64,000 bases of DNA from Tridacna crocea (GCA_943736015.1 OX031066.1:12652245-12716244); one strand, 5' to 3'. Counted from the stretch's first letter, positions 45,815 to 57,136 are shown. Translations and numbers: made by a program. The notes: a model not told the origin generated them from the sequence alone.

Positions 45815-46030
45815 TTAAGTCTTTACCACACATCCCTGGTTTTCACGACTCTGTGAAAGATGCCTTTTGAAAACATTGTGGGAAAAGGAGAAAATGCTGG
45901 AAACCTTTACCAACAATGTTTTCTACCCTTTCCAAAACAAATTTCAATTTTTGGGTCACTGAAATTTTGTCGTCTGCTTATGCTTTCAATTCGGAACAGT
46001 CTAAAATTTTGTTGCCTGGTAAAGAGATAA
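45815..46030 (-). repeat. TTAA-229 subfamily A lacking most of the right arm
   Basis: The left arm runs as far as gctggaaacc, then jumps to tttaccaacaatgtttt. The right TTAA is now ATAA. Confidence 0.88.
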
Positions 46031-46432
46031 ATAGGATTTAGCCTGCTGCGAAGTTGCTCATGAGGTAACAAGTTTTCCTCATAGTTCCTTGACATTCAGA
46101 TTGTGGGAATGACATTACCACAGTGGCTTTGATAGTTTTGACTTTATCTTTGGAGATCATTAATTATTCAGGCTAATTAGTTTACCTGTACAATTAAAGC
46201 CTAAGCTTTCCATCTCTGAATTATTCAAGGTTGCATGAATAGCCTTTTTATTACACTGTCTCTTTCATACTACTTTATGTCCTTTAGGACTAGGCAACAT
46301 GAAGGAACAGGCGAGTCCCCTGGGGGTCCCAGAGAAAAAGTCTTGGAACCATCAGAAAATGAAAGTACAGGTGAAATCTCTTTGAGGTAAAGCATTCTCT
46401 TCTTTTAGAAGCATCTTGAAAATTCTATGTTT
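46031..46432. other. no gene seen
   Basis: No recognised repeat or exon. Confidence 0.35.
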
Positions 46433-46488
46433 TGACCCATAAAAGTGGCCATTTAGATTTTTCACATCTCAGCAAATTAAAATATATA
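46433..46488 (-). repeat. stub of the ~545-bp element
   Basis: ataaaagtggccatttagat and tttcacatctcagcaaatta match one end of the 10282/24857 element. It stops at the TA where the mariner begins. Confidence 0.75.
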
Positions 46489-47707
46489 CAAGGGACACTT
46501 TTTAAGTTTGTAGAGTAAGCCTATAACTTTTTAACGCGATTATGACGTTGCACGATTTTTTTTACACAGAACTTGCGTAATCATTCCTCTCTCGAACGGT
46601 GCAACGGTATGCAGCGCACAAGGTCCACGTGCCCGCTGCGCTGGATATTTTTAACACATGGTTTTATACACTATAGCAAAATAGAGCATTCAATATGGAT
46701 GGAAAAATATCTGAACAGAGGGTATATTGTAAGATTCGAACACAGCTCGGGTTTCAGCCAAGAGAAATTCATTTTGATTTGCAAACATATGCTACAGTTT
46801 GCAAGTGGGTAATGATGGTTGGGAGTCAATTAAAAATGACCCTCGGGTGGGTAGGCCGGTTTCCGTTTTGACGGAAAAGAACGTTGGTACTGTGAAAATG
46901 TTAATTGAGGAAGATGCGCGTTATACCATGCAAGAGATAGAAGAATTAAGTGGCATTCATTCATCAAGTGTTTTGAAGATCTTATGCGAACGACTTGGGC
47001 TACATAAGATCTGCGCGTGCTGCATGCCCCATTTGCTCACTGACGAGCAGAAACAAAGTCGTGTTAGACTTGCATCGCAAGTTATAGAAAAATATGATAA
47101 ATGTGACCCAAGTCGTTTTGAAGAGATAGTTACAGGTGATGAAACCTGGATCTATCATTTTCAACCCGATTCTGAGGCTAAAAATAAGGTTTGGGTTTCA
47201 TCTTAGGGCAACAGACCTGTCGTTGCGCGCCGATGCAAAACATCAAATCGCATGTTGTATGCGATATTCTTTGATTCGAAAGGTCCAGTCCTTCAAATTC
47301 CAGTCCCAAAAGGTAGTTCTGTCACTGGAAAGTTTTACAGAGAAAGTGTTCTTACTCAACTTGTTGATTTCTATCAGAAACTCAGACCTCGCATCAGTGT
47401 CTGCGGCATCAAATTACTCCATGATAACGCACCAGCCCATAAATCCGCTATGGTAGAGGAATATCTGAAAGAATCTAGGCTTGATGTCTTAGATCTTCCC
47501 CCATACAGCCCTGATCTGTCCCCCAGTGACTTTTGGTTGTTCCCAAGACTAAAGGAAATGCTGGCAGGGCACCGTTTTGAATCCCGTTGTGGTATAGGCA
47601 GTGTGGTCTACCAGTGTCTGCAACATATACCTAAAGAGGACTACTGGGCGGTGTTCCGGAAATGGGTAGATCGGTGTAAAATGTGTGTGGAGCATATTGA
47701 CAAATGA
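46489..47707 (+). pseudogene. mariner (DD34D) transposase, broken
   Basis: A mariner-type DNA transposon. It starts after a TA with caagggacactttttaagtt, the likely left inverted end. The reading frame is open in pieces. At 46799-47206 there is GRPVSVLT and CMPHLLTDEQK, then GDETW, whose D is the first catalytic residue (codon near 47138). A frameshift before about 47250 moves to the piece at 47252-47707, with HDNAPAH (D near 47423) and YSPDLSPSDFWLF (D near 47528). There are 34 residues between the second and third D, as in mariners. The N-terminal helix-turn-helix is only weakly readable. The 3' part and right inverted end are missing, because a truncated TTAA-229 copy follows at once. It cannot make an active enzyme as it stands. 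Confidence 0.93.
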
Positions 47708-47916
47708 CAAAATCTTAGGTTTGTCCAAATCGAAAGCATTTGCAGACGACAAAATAAAAGTGACTGAAAATTTGAAATTTATTTTGTGAAAGGTAGAAAA
47801 CATTGTTGGAAAAGGAGAAAATGCTGGTTACGATCATTTTCTCCTGTTGCCACAATGTTTTCTAAAGGCTTCTTTCTCAGGATCGTCAAAAGTAGGGACT
47901 GTATTGTAATGGGTTG
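47701..47916 (+). repeat. TTAA-229 subfamily A, left end missing
   Basis: It begins at acaaatgacaaaatcttagg, fused to the mariner. The right arm is partly changed and the right TTAA is now TTGA. Confidence 0.88.
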
Positions 47917-48007
47917 ATATCTCTTTGTCAGATATTACCTACTACTACAGCAGTCATGGTCAAAGAGACATGCTGATAAAAGGCAGGGTAACCTACTGTG
48001 CCAGTAA

Positions 48008-48158
48008 TTAACCCATTATCACACAATCCCTACTTTTGACGCCCCTGAGAAAGAAGCCTTTTGAAAACACTGTAGGAAAAGGAGAAAATGCTGGTAACCA
48101 GCATTTTCTCCTTTTCCCACAGTGTTTGCTACCCTTCCCAGAACAAATTTCAATTTTT
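48008..48158 (-). repeat. TTAA-229 subfamily A, right end missing
   Basis: The left TTAA and palindrome are good. The arms share aacactgt facing acagtgtt. The 140-bp side breaks off after caatttttca. Confidence 0.88.
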
Positions 48159-48231
48159 CATGGCATGATGGGGACCTATGGTGCCTTTGTGAATAGGATG
48201 TGCAGTCTTATCTTGATCTATGCTGCCTACT

Positions 48232-48460
48232 TTAACCCTTTCCCAAACGTCAAATTTTGGACCAGACCAAATTGAAAGCATTTTGCAGATGACAAATTAA
48301 CAGTTGCTAACAGATGATTTTTCTATATGACAGAGTAGAAAACATTGTGGGAAAAGGAGAAAATGCTGGTTTCCAGCATTTTCTCCTTTTCCCGCAATTT
48401 TTTTCAAAAGGCTTCTATTCCTGACCTTTAAAAGCTAAGGATTGTTTGGGAAAGGGTTAA
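48232..48460 (+). mobile_element. TTAA-229 subfamily A2
   Basis: Exactly 229 bp with both TTAAs. The left side matches the copy at 20021-20234 (cccaaacgtcaaattttgg). Confidence 0.94.
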
Positions 48461-48471
48461 GAGTTTTGGGC

Positions 48472-48704
48472 TTACCCCTTTACCGAGCAATCCCTGCTTT
48501 TTCAGACCCCAAGATAAAAGCCTTTTGAAAGCATTTTTGGAAATGGAGAAAATGCTGGTAACCAGCATTTTCTCCCATTCCCAAAATGTTTCCTACCCTG
48601 CTGGAAACAAATTTAAGTTTTTTAGTTACGTTTATTTTGACATCTTCAAATGATTTCAATTTAGACCAGTCTTAAATTTTGTTGATTGGTAAAGGAGAGA
48701 TAAA
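48472..48704 (-). mobile_element. TTAA-229 subfamily A, old
   Basis: The palindrome pairs well at the centre and partly in the outer arms (ttttggaaatgg facing cccattcccaaaa). The terminal TTAAs are lost. Confidence 0.85.
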
Positions 48705-48983
48705 TATGATTATGTGCCTTTCAAGAGGTATATTTTAGGCTAAAATTATCAATTAGCCTAAGAGCTAAGAAAACAAGGACAATAGCAATTAAGTAAACTT
48801 GAATATTTTCACTGTTTACAGTGCACTCTTGCATTGCACTGCCAGGGAGCCAGCAACATGTAGGTCTTGTGTTCAATCCTACATGCATTTGCTTGTTATA
48901 AACCTTCTTTTTTTGTTTGGCTGTCACAGTGGAAAACCTGCAGGTTGCAGTGGAACACCGAAAGATGGTATAAAAGCCACTTC

Positions 48984-49206
48984 AGAATGAAAGTGACTGA
49001 AAAATCCAGAAATGCAAAAGAACTTGAACTGTAGAACTGGCTTTGCTCTACACTGTATTCGAAATGCAAAAACAACGGACGTTGGAATGTTACAAAACAT
49101 TGTGAGAAAATGCTGGTTTCCAGCATTTTCTCCTTTTCCCACAATGTTTTCAAAAGGTCATTACAAAAGGGAAGTTAAAACTCGGGATTAGATGGTAAAG
49201 GGTCAA
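48984..49206 (+). repeat. TTAA-229 subfamily A, rearranged
   Basis: aaagtgactgaaaaatcc and a shortened left arm lead to a good right arm and short side ending ggtaaagggtcaa. A left-end scrap of another copy follows at 49264-49355. Confidence 0.75.
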
Positions 49207-49474
49207 TGCAAAAACTACAGAATGCATTGCACATAGATCTTTATTTGGTCTTTGCACGAAGGTACTCTGTACCAAAGAATATTTGATATGATTTTAGACC
49301 TACAAAATTGAAAGCATTTGCTGACAACAAACATAGCTGCAATACAAATCATGAAAGTGTTAACATCAAAAATGGAACTTTTACAAGAGGGGCAAGTAAC
49401 CAAAAAATGTTTGAAACAGTTATGTGCCTTTTAATTTACAACTTTCACAGAAAAATCGATGCATTTCATCTTTG

Positions 49475-49577
49475 ATGAGACAATTCTAATGAGTACCCAC
49501 AACAAAGGGTTTAGAGGAGAATAACTACTATATTCAATTATGAAATCAAAATCATTCCCTCTCTGGAGTTCTGACTT
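49475..49577. repeat. half copy of the 32561-32762 foldback element
   Basis: It runs from gagacaattctaatgagtac to ccctctctggagttctga, one arm plus its outer end. Confidence 0.75.
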
Positions 49578-49897
49578 ATCCATATTTTTCATTTGTTTTC
49601 ATTTCTTTTTTTTTCTTCCATTTAATGAAAACAACCAGGACAAAGTGGTGTTGTGATTACCCATGGATGAGGGAAAAACTGACTTCCTGTTGGTGCCTCT
49701 TCATTTTCTGGCTCAAAATCAATTGGTTCCCTACAGGTGCCTCTTCAAGTCAATGGTGCAAATGGAACCTGGCTATCTGTCCAATTTATTTTTGTTACCA
49801 TTTAATGACTTCCATGGTAAACAAGTTCACAGTGGAAGAGCAATGGAGTCACATGGGACAGGCGCTTTGGCCTTTGAGGTTAGATATGTTTACTGCT

Positions 49898-50114
49898 GAC
49901 CCTTTACCAAATGATCCAAATGTTCTAAGCTTTCTGTCAATGAATGGACAGTTGGAATAGGAGTTAATTCATGCTAATATCCAGCATTTTCACATGTGCT
50001 TTTTTGTTTTTTCAAAGACAAAACAAATCCTGTATTTTGAGTCATACTGACTCTGTCCTCAGCAAGTGCTTTAAATATGGAAGTCGAAAATTTTGTTGTC
50101 TGGTAAAGAGTCAA
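49898..50114 (-). repeat. TTAA-229 subfamily A, decayed
   Basis: Terminal motifs and the 140-bp side are recognisable. The palindrome is nearly gone. Confidence 0.6.
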
Positions 50115-50464
50115 CACCGGCTGATCAGCAATACTGGCTGTGATAAATACACTCCAAAATTTCTGCAGTAGCCCTATCAGATGACAGAGCTTACTGTATA
50201 TTACCGTAAAATCTCTGTAAAAGTATGGACTGATAAGCCATGCCAGTGATGGCGACTGTGTTTTGTTACCTTTAGCTGTTTACCTAAGATTGCTTTTTTT
50301 TTAACAAAAATGCACGAGAAGGAGCAATATGTTCTCAAATAAGAAATCTGTCTTTTTTTTCCCACAATATTTGCCATATCTTTCACAAAAAAACATTTAC
50401 CTCTTGATTGAATGAATTGAGCCATGCTCTATGAAAAGAAGGCTTAATGCATATGGGAAAAGTA

Positions 50465-50695
50465 TTAACCCTTTACCCCATAAGGCTTTTTCCTTGGTAT
50501 CTCTAATTGACCCTAAATAACAGCAAGGATGAAGCTGTTTCTTATGTGTATATGACACCTTTAAGATAGCATTGAAAACATTGTGGCAAAAGGTGAAATT
50601 GCTCGTCAAGAGCAATTTCCACTTTTGCCACAATGTTTTCCAAAGGCTCCTACAAGCAATGCGTAGAAATGAGTATTTATGGAGTAAAGGGTTAA
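50465..50695 (+). mobile_element. TTAA-229 subfamily B
   Basis: Both TTAAs are present. Near-perfect palindrome arms with ggcaaaaggtg, centre gctcgtcaagagc. Confidence 0.94.
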
Positions 50696-50777
50696 AAGTA
50701 TGATCATGTCCTTCTTTGCAGTCCAGGCAGGCTGACATGGGCTGAAACATTATGCTGTCTTTAAATTTTCCATATTT

Positions 50778-50862
50778 GTAACCCTTCACCACACAATCCC
50801 GACTTTTAAGGACCCTGAAAAAAAAAGCCTTCTGAAAACATTGTGGGAAAAGGAGAAATTTG
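50778..50862 (-). repeat. TTAA-229 subfamily A, cut inside the left arm
   Basis: The left end and arm read normally as far as ggagaaatt and then stop. Confidence 0.82.
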
Positions 50863-50887
50863 TGGATCTATAATTAGGACTTACTTG

Positions 50888-51117
50888 ATTTATCCCTTTA
50901 CCAAATGACAAAATTTTGGACTGGTCCAAATTAAAAGCACTTGCACACAACAAAATAAATGTAATTCAAAAATTGAAATTTGTTTCCAGTAGGGAAGAAA
51001 ACATTGTGGGAAAAGGAGAAAATGCTGGTTACCAGCATTTTCTCCTTTTCCCACAATATTTTCAAAAGGGCTTCTATCTCAGGGTCGTAAAAACCAGAGA
51101 TTGTTTGGTAAAGAAAT
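50888..51117 (+). mobile_element. TTAA-229 subfamily A
   Basis: Full length with a nearly perfect palindrome. Terminal TTAAs have decayed to TTTA and AATA. Confidence 0.9.
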
Positions 51118-51180
51118 AATGCATAAAAAGAGATGCATTAAGCCCCCTTTTGCCAGAGCATGGTCCATGTGAATAGCTGG

Positions 51181-51406
51181 TTAATATTTCCACACAATCC
51201 CTACTTTTGACACTCCTGAGAAAGAAGCCTTTGAAAACATTGTGGGAAAAGGAGAAAATGCTGGTAACCAGCATTTTCTCCTTTTCGCACAATGCTTTCT
51301 ACCCTTCTCAAAACAAATTTCAAATTTTCAGTCATTTTTATTTTGTCGTCTGCAAATGCTTTCAATTTGGACAAGTCTATAATGTTGTCGATTGGTAATG
51401 GGTTAA
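51181..51406 (-). mobile_element. TTAA-229 subfamily A
   Basis: Both TTAAs are present and the palindrome is intact except for one right-arm base. Confidence 0.94.
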
Positions 51407-51463
51407 TTGATGATTTGCTCTGACTGAGACTTTTGGACCCATGTGACAATTTGTTGTACTCAT

Positions 51464-51866
51464 TACTTCTTTATCAAAGGATCCTAAGCTTGAATGACCC
51501 TGAGAAAGAAAAACATTAAAATCATTGTGAAAAAAGAAGAAATTGCTGGTTCCACAAGTAACAGTTCAGAGACATACCTGTGAAACAGTTACCATCTCAT
51601 CTTTAACCCTTTCCCAAACAAGCCCTGGTTTTTACATGTCTGCAGTAAAAGTCTTTTGAAAACACTGTGGGAAAAGGAGAAATTGCTTGTAATGAGCAAT
51701 TTCTCCTTTTCCCACAGTGTTTTCTACCCTTTTTGAGAACTTTCTGCCATTTTCTCCAAATCTAAAATTGTCCTCTGCAAACTGTTTTGGTTTGGAAAAG
51801 TCCAAAATTTGTCGTTTGGGAAAGGGTTAAATGCTTTCAATTTGGACCAGTCCATAATTTTGTTGG
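51464..51866 (-). repeat. TTAA-229 subfamily A split by subfamily C
   Basis: A decayed left part (51464-51560) precedes the subfamily C copy. After 51830 the sequence resumes as atgctttcaatttggaccag, the end of a minus A copy. Confidence 0.6.
51603..51830 (-). mobile_element. TTAA-229 subfamily C
   Basis: Both TTAAs are present. The arms start acactgtggg facing cccacagtgt, and the centre is gcttgtaatgagc. Confidence 0.95.
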
Positions 51867-51874
51867 AATGAAAA

Positions 51875-52085
51875 TTAACCCTCATCCCCCTAAATAAAAG
51901 AAATGAATCTTTCAAACTGATAGTCAAAACCGAAATGTTGCTGTTTGAAAGGTAATGTGAAGAAAGGACATCTCTTTATTGAATAATGTAGATCCAAGAT
52001 CAGACTGCATGTTCTATGCAGTCTGATATTGATCTATGCTGTTTGCAAAAGGTCAGTAAGTCAGACATAGCAGCCTAAGATTTAA
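51875..52085 (+). mobile_element. family D TTAA hairpin element
   Basis: It starts TTAACCCTCATCCCCC and ends gcagcctaagatTTAA. The hairpin is agatcagactgcatg facing tgcagtctgat. Its right TTAA is the left TTAA of the next element. Confidence 0.78.
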
Positions 52086-52310
52086 CCCTTTACCAAACAA
52101 CAAAATTTTAGACCGGTCCAAAATGAAAGCACTAGCAGATGACAAAATAGAGCTAACTCAAAAATTGAAACTTGTTTCCAGCAGGGTAGAAAACATAGTG
52201 GGAAAAGGAGAAAATGCTGGTTACCAGCATTTTCTTCTATTCCCACTATGTTTTCAAAAGGCTTCTATATCAGGGTCGTAAAAATCAGGGATTGTTTGGT
52301 AAAGGGTTAA
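52082..52310 (+). mobile_element. TTAA-229 subfamily A
   Basis: Exactly 229 bp with both TTAAs. The centre base at 52222 is 140 and 88 bp from the ends. The arms share catagtggg facing cccactatg. Confidence 0.96.
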
Positions 52311-52540
52311 GTCACGGGTTTGCTGCATTTCTGATATTTATGCTGCTTGGAACTTTTCAGCCTTATGGAAGAGACAGCAGACTTGTTCATCGGACCTGTT
52401 CATCGTTTGTTTCATCAGTACCATGTTGGGATTCTGAAGTGCCCGAATGACACTTTCATAAAGAACACAAAGCCTAGAATTGGAATGAAACCTTGAACAA
52501 CAGGCCTGCCTGCATAACACCTTCACTCAGGTAACAAAAT

Positions 52541-52650
52541 ATCAACCCTTTTCTACACAATCCTGAGTTTCAAATGACCCTGAGAAAAAAGCCCTTTGAA
52601 AACATTGTAGGAAAAGGAGAAAGTGCTTATAACAGGCACTGGCTGCCATT
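52541..52650 (-). repeat. TTAA-229 subfamily A, left part
   Basis: The short side and left arm are readable. The right arm is decayed. Confidence 0.7.
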
Positions 52651-52740
52651 CCCATTATTTTTGGGATGTTCTTAGACAAGCAAAAATCCATTGTGTATGT
52701 CAGAGCTTAAATGTGCAAAGGTTAGCTGAAATCTGTGGTA

Positions 52741-52930
52741 TTACTTCTTTCCCACAGGAATAGATTTTATGCTTGTTCAAACTTAAAGCTTTTGTAGACA
52801 GCAAGTTAAATGTGACTCAAATGATCAGTTTGTGCCTTTATAAAATAGAAAATGTTGTGAAAAAATGGGAGAAGATGCTAAGTAAAAGTCTTTTTCCCCT
52901 TTTGCAACAATATTTCAAAAGATTCTACAT
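52741..52930 (+). repeat. TTAA-229 subfamily A, decayed
   Basis: The 140-bp side is recognisable and the palindrome is eroded. Confidence 0.6.
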
Positions 52931-52934
52931 AATT

Positions 52935-53150
52935 ATTACTGTTTAGCAAATAACAACTTTTAGATACATCTGAATCGAAAGCATTTGTAGAAAACAAAAT
53001 AAATTTGACTCAAAACTTGAAATTTGTTTTGGGAGGGTAGAAAACATTAAGGGAAAAGGAGAAGATGCTAGTACTCCTTTTCTCAAAATGTTTTCTAAAG
53101 GCTTCTTTCGTAGAGTCATTAAAAGTTGGGATTGTTTGGTAATGGGTTAA
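52935..53150 (+). repeat. TTAA-229 subfamily A, shortened palindrome
   Basis: The centre reads agatgctagtactccttttc, so inner parts of both arms are missing. The right TTAA is intact. Confidence 0.85.
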
Positions 53151-53221
53151 ACATAAGATTATTCAGTAAAAGGTCACAGTTTTTGCATAAAAAAATTGAA
53201 ACATGACAAAAACAGAAGACT

Positions 53222-53431
53222 TTAACTCTTTACCACATAATCCTGACTTTTAACGACCCTGAAAAAGAAGGCATCTGAAAACATTGAGGGAAATGGAGAA
53301 AATGCTGGTAATCAGAATGTTTTCTTTCCTTCCCAAAGCATATTTCAATTTTTCAGTCACTTTTATTTTGTCGTCTGCAAATGCTTTCAAATTGGACCAG
53401 TCTTAAATTTTGTCATGTGGTAAAGAGTTAA
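53222..53431 (-). mobile_element. TTAA-229 subfamily A lacking most of the right arm
   Basis: Both TTAAs are present. After gctggtaatcag the sequence jumps to aatgttttctttcc. Confidence 0.9.
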
Positions 53432-53629
53432 ATTAACCAACAACAAATGGTGACAATTGCTCCTGCTGCTGATTTAAGCACCCATGGCCATTTATTCATT
53501 ATGTCTTCTACAGTGGGTGGGGATTTCGTTTTTAAACCACCAGCAAAATGCAAGTTATCTTCTTTCTCCTAAAAGACTTTATAATTCAATTATCAGAGCA
53601 TATTCATTAGTCTTAAATATGTCAAAACA

Positions 53630-54047
53630 TTAACCCTTATCCTGGTGAATAAATGAGACGAAAGTTTAACTCTTCCAAACAACAAAATTTTAGGTTTGTC
53701 CAAATCGAAAGCATTTGCAGACAACAAAATGATAGTGACTGAAAGTTTGAAATTTGTTTTGTGAAGGGTAGAAAACATTGTGGGAAAAGGAGAAAATGTT
53801 GGTTACCAGCATTTTCTCCTTTTCTTACAATGTTTTCCCCAGGCTTGTCAAAAATAGGGATTGTGTGGTAATGTGTTTGCAATTGTAACAACCAAAATTT
53901 TGCTATTTCAAAGGTAATTTTTGTAGGTAAAGCTGTCTTTAGAGGACATTGAGGATCAAAGATCAGACTGCTCATTGTGTGCAGTCTGACTTTGATTTAC
54001 AGTGTCCCATAAAGGTCAGCGAGTCACGCTTAACAACCTAAGGGGTA
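53630..54047 (+). mobile_element. family D element split by a TTAA-229 copy
   Basis: It starts TTAACCCTTATCCTGGTGAA, is interrupted at 53666-53876, then continues through the hairpin cagactgctcattgtgtgca + gtctg to cttaacaacctaaggggtaa. Confidence 0.75.
53666..53876 (+). mobile_element. TTAA-229 subfamily A inside family D
   Basis: The left TTAA is present and the palindrome is almost intact. The short side is reduced. Confidence 0.88.
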
Positions 54048-54067
54048 AACCAGGCTTTCAGCTGCTC

Positions 54068-54301
54068 TGAACTCATTACCAAACAACAATATTTTTGGCT
54101 TGTCCAAATCGGAAGCATTTGCAGACGACAAAATAACATGTGGCTGAAAATGTGGCTGAAAATTTGAAATTTGTGAAGGGTAGAAAACATTGTGGGAAAA
54201 GGAGAAAATGCTGGTTACCATTTGCTCCTTTTCCCACAATGTTTTCAAAAGGCTTCTAATTCAGGGTCATAAAAGCCAGGGCTTGTTTGGTAAAGACTTA
54301 A
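54068..54301 (+). mobile_element. TTAA-229 subfamily A
   Basis: A short duplicated gtggctgaaaat lies in the left side. The right arm is missing its inner bases (ggttaccatttgctcc). Confidence 0.88.
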
Positions 54302-55613
54302 ATATAACTTGTGTAATGTAAACTGTATTTCAGAATAGCCAATGTTACAATGTGGAATGATGGCATTTAATATTCCCTTATTTTAGAATAAGGTATCTGC
54401 CATTTATTTCATAGATCTTAGTATATTCTTTAGAAATCTTATATTAGTAGTGGAAGCTTTTGTTAACCATAAAAGTGTGGAAAAACCCCGAATGGAAACT
54501 TCCAATCCAGGAATTAAACTAAAATCAGGGTTTTCCATGACGCACAAATCCTGTGTCATTGACACAATTTTGATTCAAATGACCCCCAAAATAAATGACA
54601 CTGCGTCATCGGTGATGCAACTTTCGAAAATCTAAATAATGTACAAAGTTGAATGAAGCGTCATAATTCCAAGTCTGTTCTTATTTCAATGTCAGACAAA
54701 CATCGTGCATTTTTTAACTACAGGGTTTATTTTAGATGAAAGTGGTTTTCCAATAATTTATTTATAGAATATATCAAAGACAATTTCTATCATTTTAATC
54801 TTTTTTATATTGTCCTCTGAAAATGCTTTTAGTATGGTAAAGTCTAAAATTTTGACATTTGATAAAGAGTTAAAGGATTACAGAAAAAACTGATTAGGCC
54901 ACAAAATTTTGTGCCATCTAAGGCCAGAGGAAAATATTTTTTTCTCATTTTTTTTTTTACCTTCATTCTATCCAAGCTTTTATTCCCAGCTGCCTTCAGA
55001 GAAAAAAAATACTACAGTATAGTCACAGCATGTCTTTGTTGTTGTTGTCATGTGAAAACTTTATACCTCAAGCCTTAGGATGCTAATTGTTGACTGTCAA
55101 AAGAGGAATCAATATAAGAAGGCCATGTAACTCTCAGAACCTTTTGGAAACAGTTATGTCCCTTGCTCAACAAAGAATTTTCAACTGTAGAAGCAATAAC
55201 AGCTAAGTATCTTCACTTACATGCAGTTCTCTTGTTTATCAAGTTTTAGTTCTTTATTTTCTTGCATAGCTTCATTTTTTAAGTTGAAATGATATTGTAT
55301 TCAATAAGATTTTTGTTTTAAATCCGAGAAATGGTGTCAACAAGAACACTGTATTTGCTGTGTGGTACATGTATGCTAAAATATGTGAAATCTAGGCTTT
55401 TAGTTTTTGTCACATTCTGTTGATTTTAATTCATATTCAAATTACAAGTTGAATATCAAGAAAAAGAAAAATGTTTGTATTACAAAATTAAAGACAATGA
55501 GAAACAATGATCATTGTGATTATGATAACACAGCGAAGATAAACAAGTTCAAATCTACCTAAGAGAACGAACAAGTTTTACAGTTCCATGGCTTCCTCTT
55601 TAATCAATCCTTT
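54302..55613. other. no gene; one TTAA-229 scrap
   Basis: A right-end scrap of a minus copy lies at 54811-54873, ending in TTAA. The stretch nearest 55613 would be the 3' untranslated region of the minus-strand exon that follows. aataaa on the minus strand near 55252 is a possible poly(A) signal. Confidence 0.4.
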
Positions 55614-55844
55614 TCAGTTGTATTGCCAGAATCCTGCAGTGCCACTGATGGGTGGGGTAATCTTGTGTGCTGATATATACTCAAAAGTAAAAGATAGGAC
55701 TTTGTTGATAAGTCGCAGCTTCTTCCCTATGAAGTATATCTCTCTGACAGTGACTCGGCCATCTTCTACAGGCACATCTCCCAATCTGTGTGTCTTGTCA
55801 GTTTTCACGGTAGCACCAATCAGCCAAGCCTTCTGCCACAAGAG
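55614..55844 (-). CDS. candidate terminal exon, unidentified gene
   Basis: On the minus strand, an acceptor-like gttactttatttag precedes 76 clean codons and a TGA. The reading begins LLWQKAWLIGATVKTDKTHR, continues LGDVPVEDGRVTVREIYFIG and KKLRLINKVLSFTFEYISAH, and ends ISGTAGFWQYN. Codon use is mixed, and the alternating hydrophobic pattern suggests beta strands, unlike the repeat-derived frames nearby. I do not recognise the family. Earlier exons were not found. Confidence 0.55.
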   Translation of the reverse strand, partial: LLWQKAWLIGATVKTDKTHRLGDVPVEDGRVTVREIYFIGKKLRLINKVLSFTFEYISAHKITPPISGTAGFWQYN

Positions 55845-57136
55845 CTAAATAAAGTAACACGATTCTGTGTACATTTCCTCCTGTCAGAGGTGTGTAAGAA
55901 AAGAGGTAGCATTTTAAACAGTCGTCATAGTCCCACTCATACGGAATTGTTGTGCCTTAAAAATTTGTCACGGAAACAAGGAATGACCATCTGATTTTAA
56001 CAACATGAAACCCCTTGAGGTATGTTTTAATTATTAAAATATGTAATATGTTTAAAAATCTTTCTTTCACTCTTATGAGGGCAGTTTCATACAGGATAAT
56101 GCCACAAATTTGTCAATTTTTGTCATTATGCTAGGAATTTGTGTATTGAAAGGAATTCAAAATGGTGGAATCACTTTTTAAAAAAACTTGAAACTTTGTT
56201 TTGAAAGTCATGTTTTTTTTCTTGAATTTGTGTGATTGTGGTCAAAGAAGTATTTTTTTATATTTTGTGACAATATACATGTATGTGTTTATGAGTATAG
56301 ATAAGTCATTTCATCTTTTTGTCAACAGAATCCATTTTTGTTTTAGGTTTTTGTTTTTTCATCAGAATGTATATTATAATATACCAATGTGTTTTATAAA
56401 AATCTACCGGTAGTCTATATGTGATTAAATGGAGAACATTATGACACAAAAAGTAAAGCAATGAAGGAAGTTGTTGATTAAGAGTTATAGAGGTTTGACT
56501 ATGACTGTGATGACTATTGTGTTTTGATCCATTTCTAATGATCAGACCTGGTTTTCCCCGAGATCACTTTTCCAAGTTAAGGCAATATTTGATTCCCTGA
56601 ACCTTGGTCTTCAAGATTTTGCCAAAGTTGAAGTATCTTTCTTTGTATTCAGAAACAGGATTTTTTAAAATATCGTAGATTTAGTTCAGAAAACAGCCAA
56701 ATGGATCCATGATATGGGTAACATTTGTCACGTTTTTCTTTGTAATATTAATCTCTGTACCAAAATTACAAGTTTTGATTAACCTCGGAAAGTTTTTAAA
56801 AACATGAAAGGAAAATACAAAAAAAAAACAGGTAAAAAACTTTTTCTCGTTTTTTCATCAATGTTTTGCACTCTTGCATTGATAAACCAAATCATTTTAG
56901 TCAAATTTTATTTGTTGACTACAGATGCTTTCAATAACAATCAGTCTAAATTTCAATAGAGTATTTTTTTTTTTGACATTATAAACCTTAGAGAGCAAAA
57001 GACATATATTTTCTATTGTTAATAGAAAATATCAAAAGTTTGTAATTTAAAAATTGTTTAGAACAGCATATTTAACATTTTTTGGAGGTGTAGGCTCGAA
57101 CTCAGACTGTGTGACATGTACATTTGACTCTTTATC
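55845..57136. other. no gene; old TTAA-229 trace
   Basis: A very decayed minus copy can be traced at 56755-56965. Otherwise no recognised feature. Confidence 0.4.

Noticed and set aside
49625-49960. 111-codon open frame, and an overlapping frame at 49663-49899
   Set aside because: No consistent splice sites or recognisable domain. The C-terminal part overlaps a decayed TTAA-229 copy.
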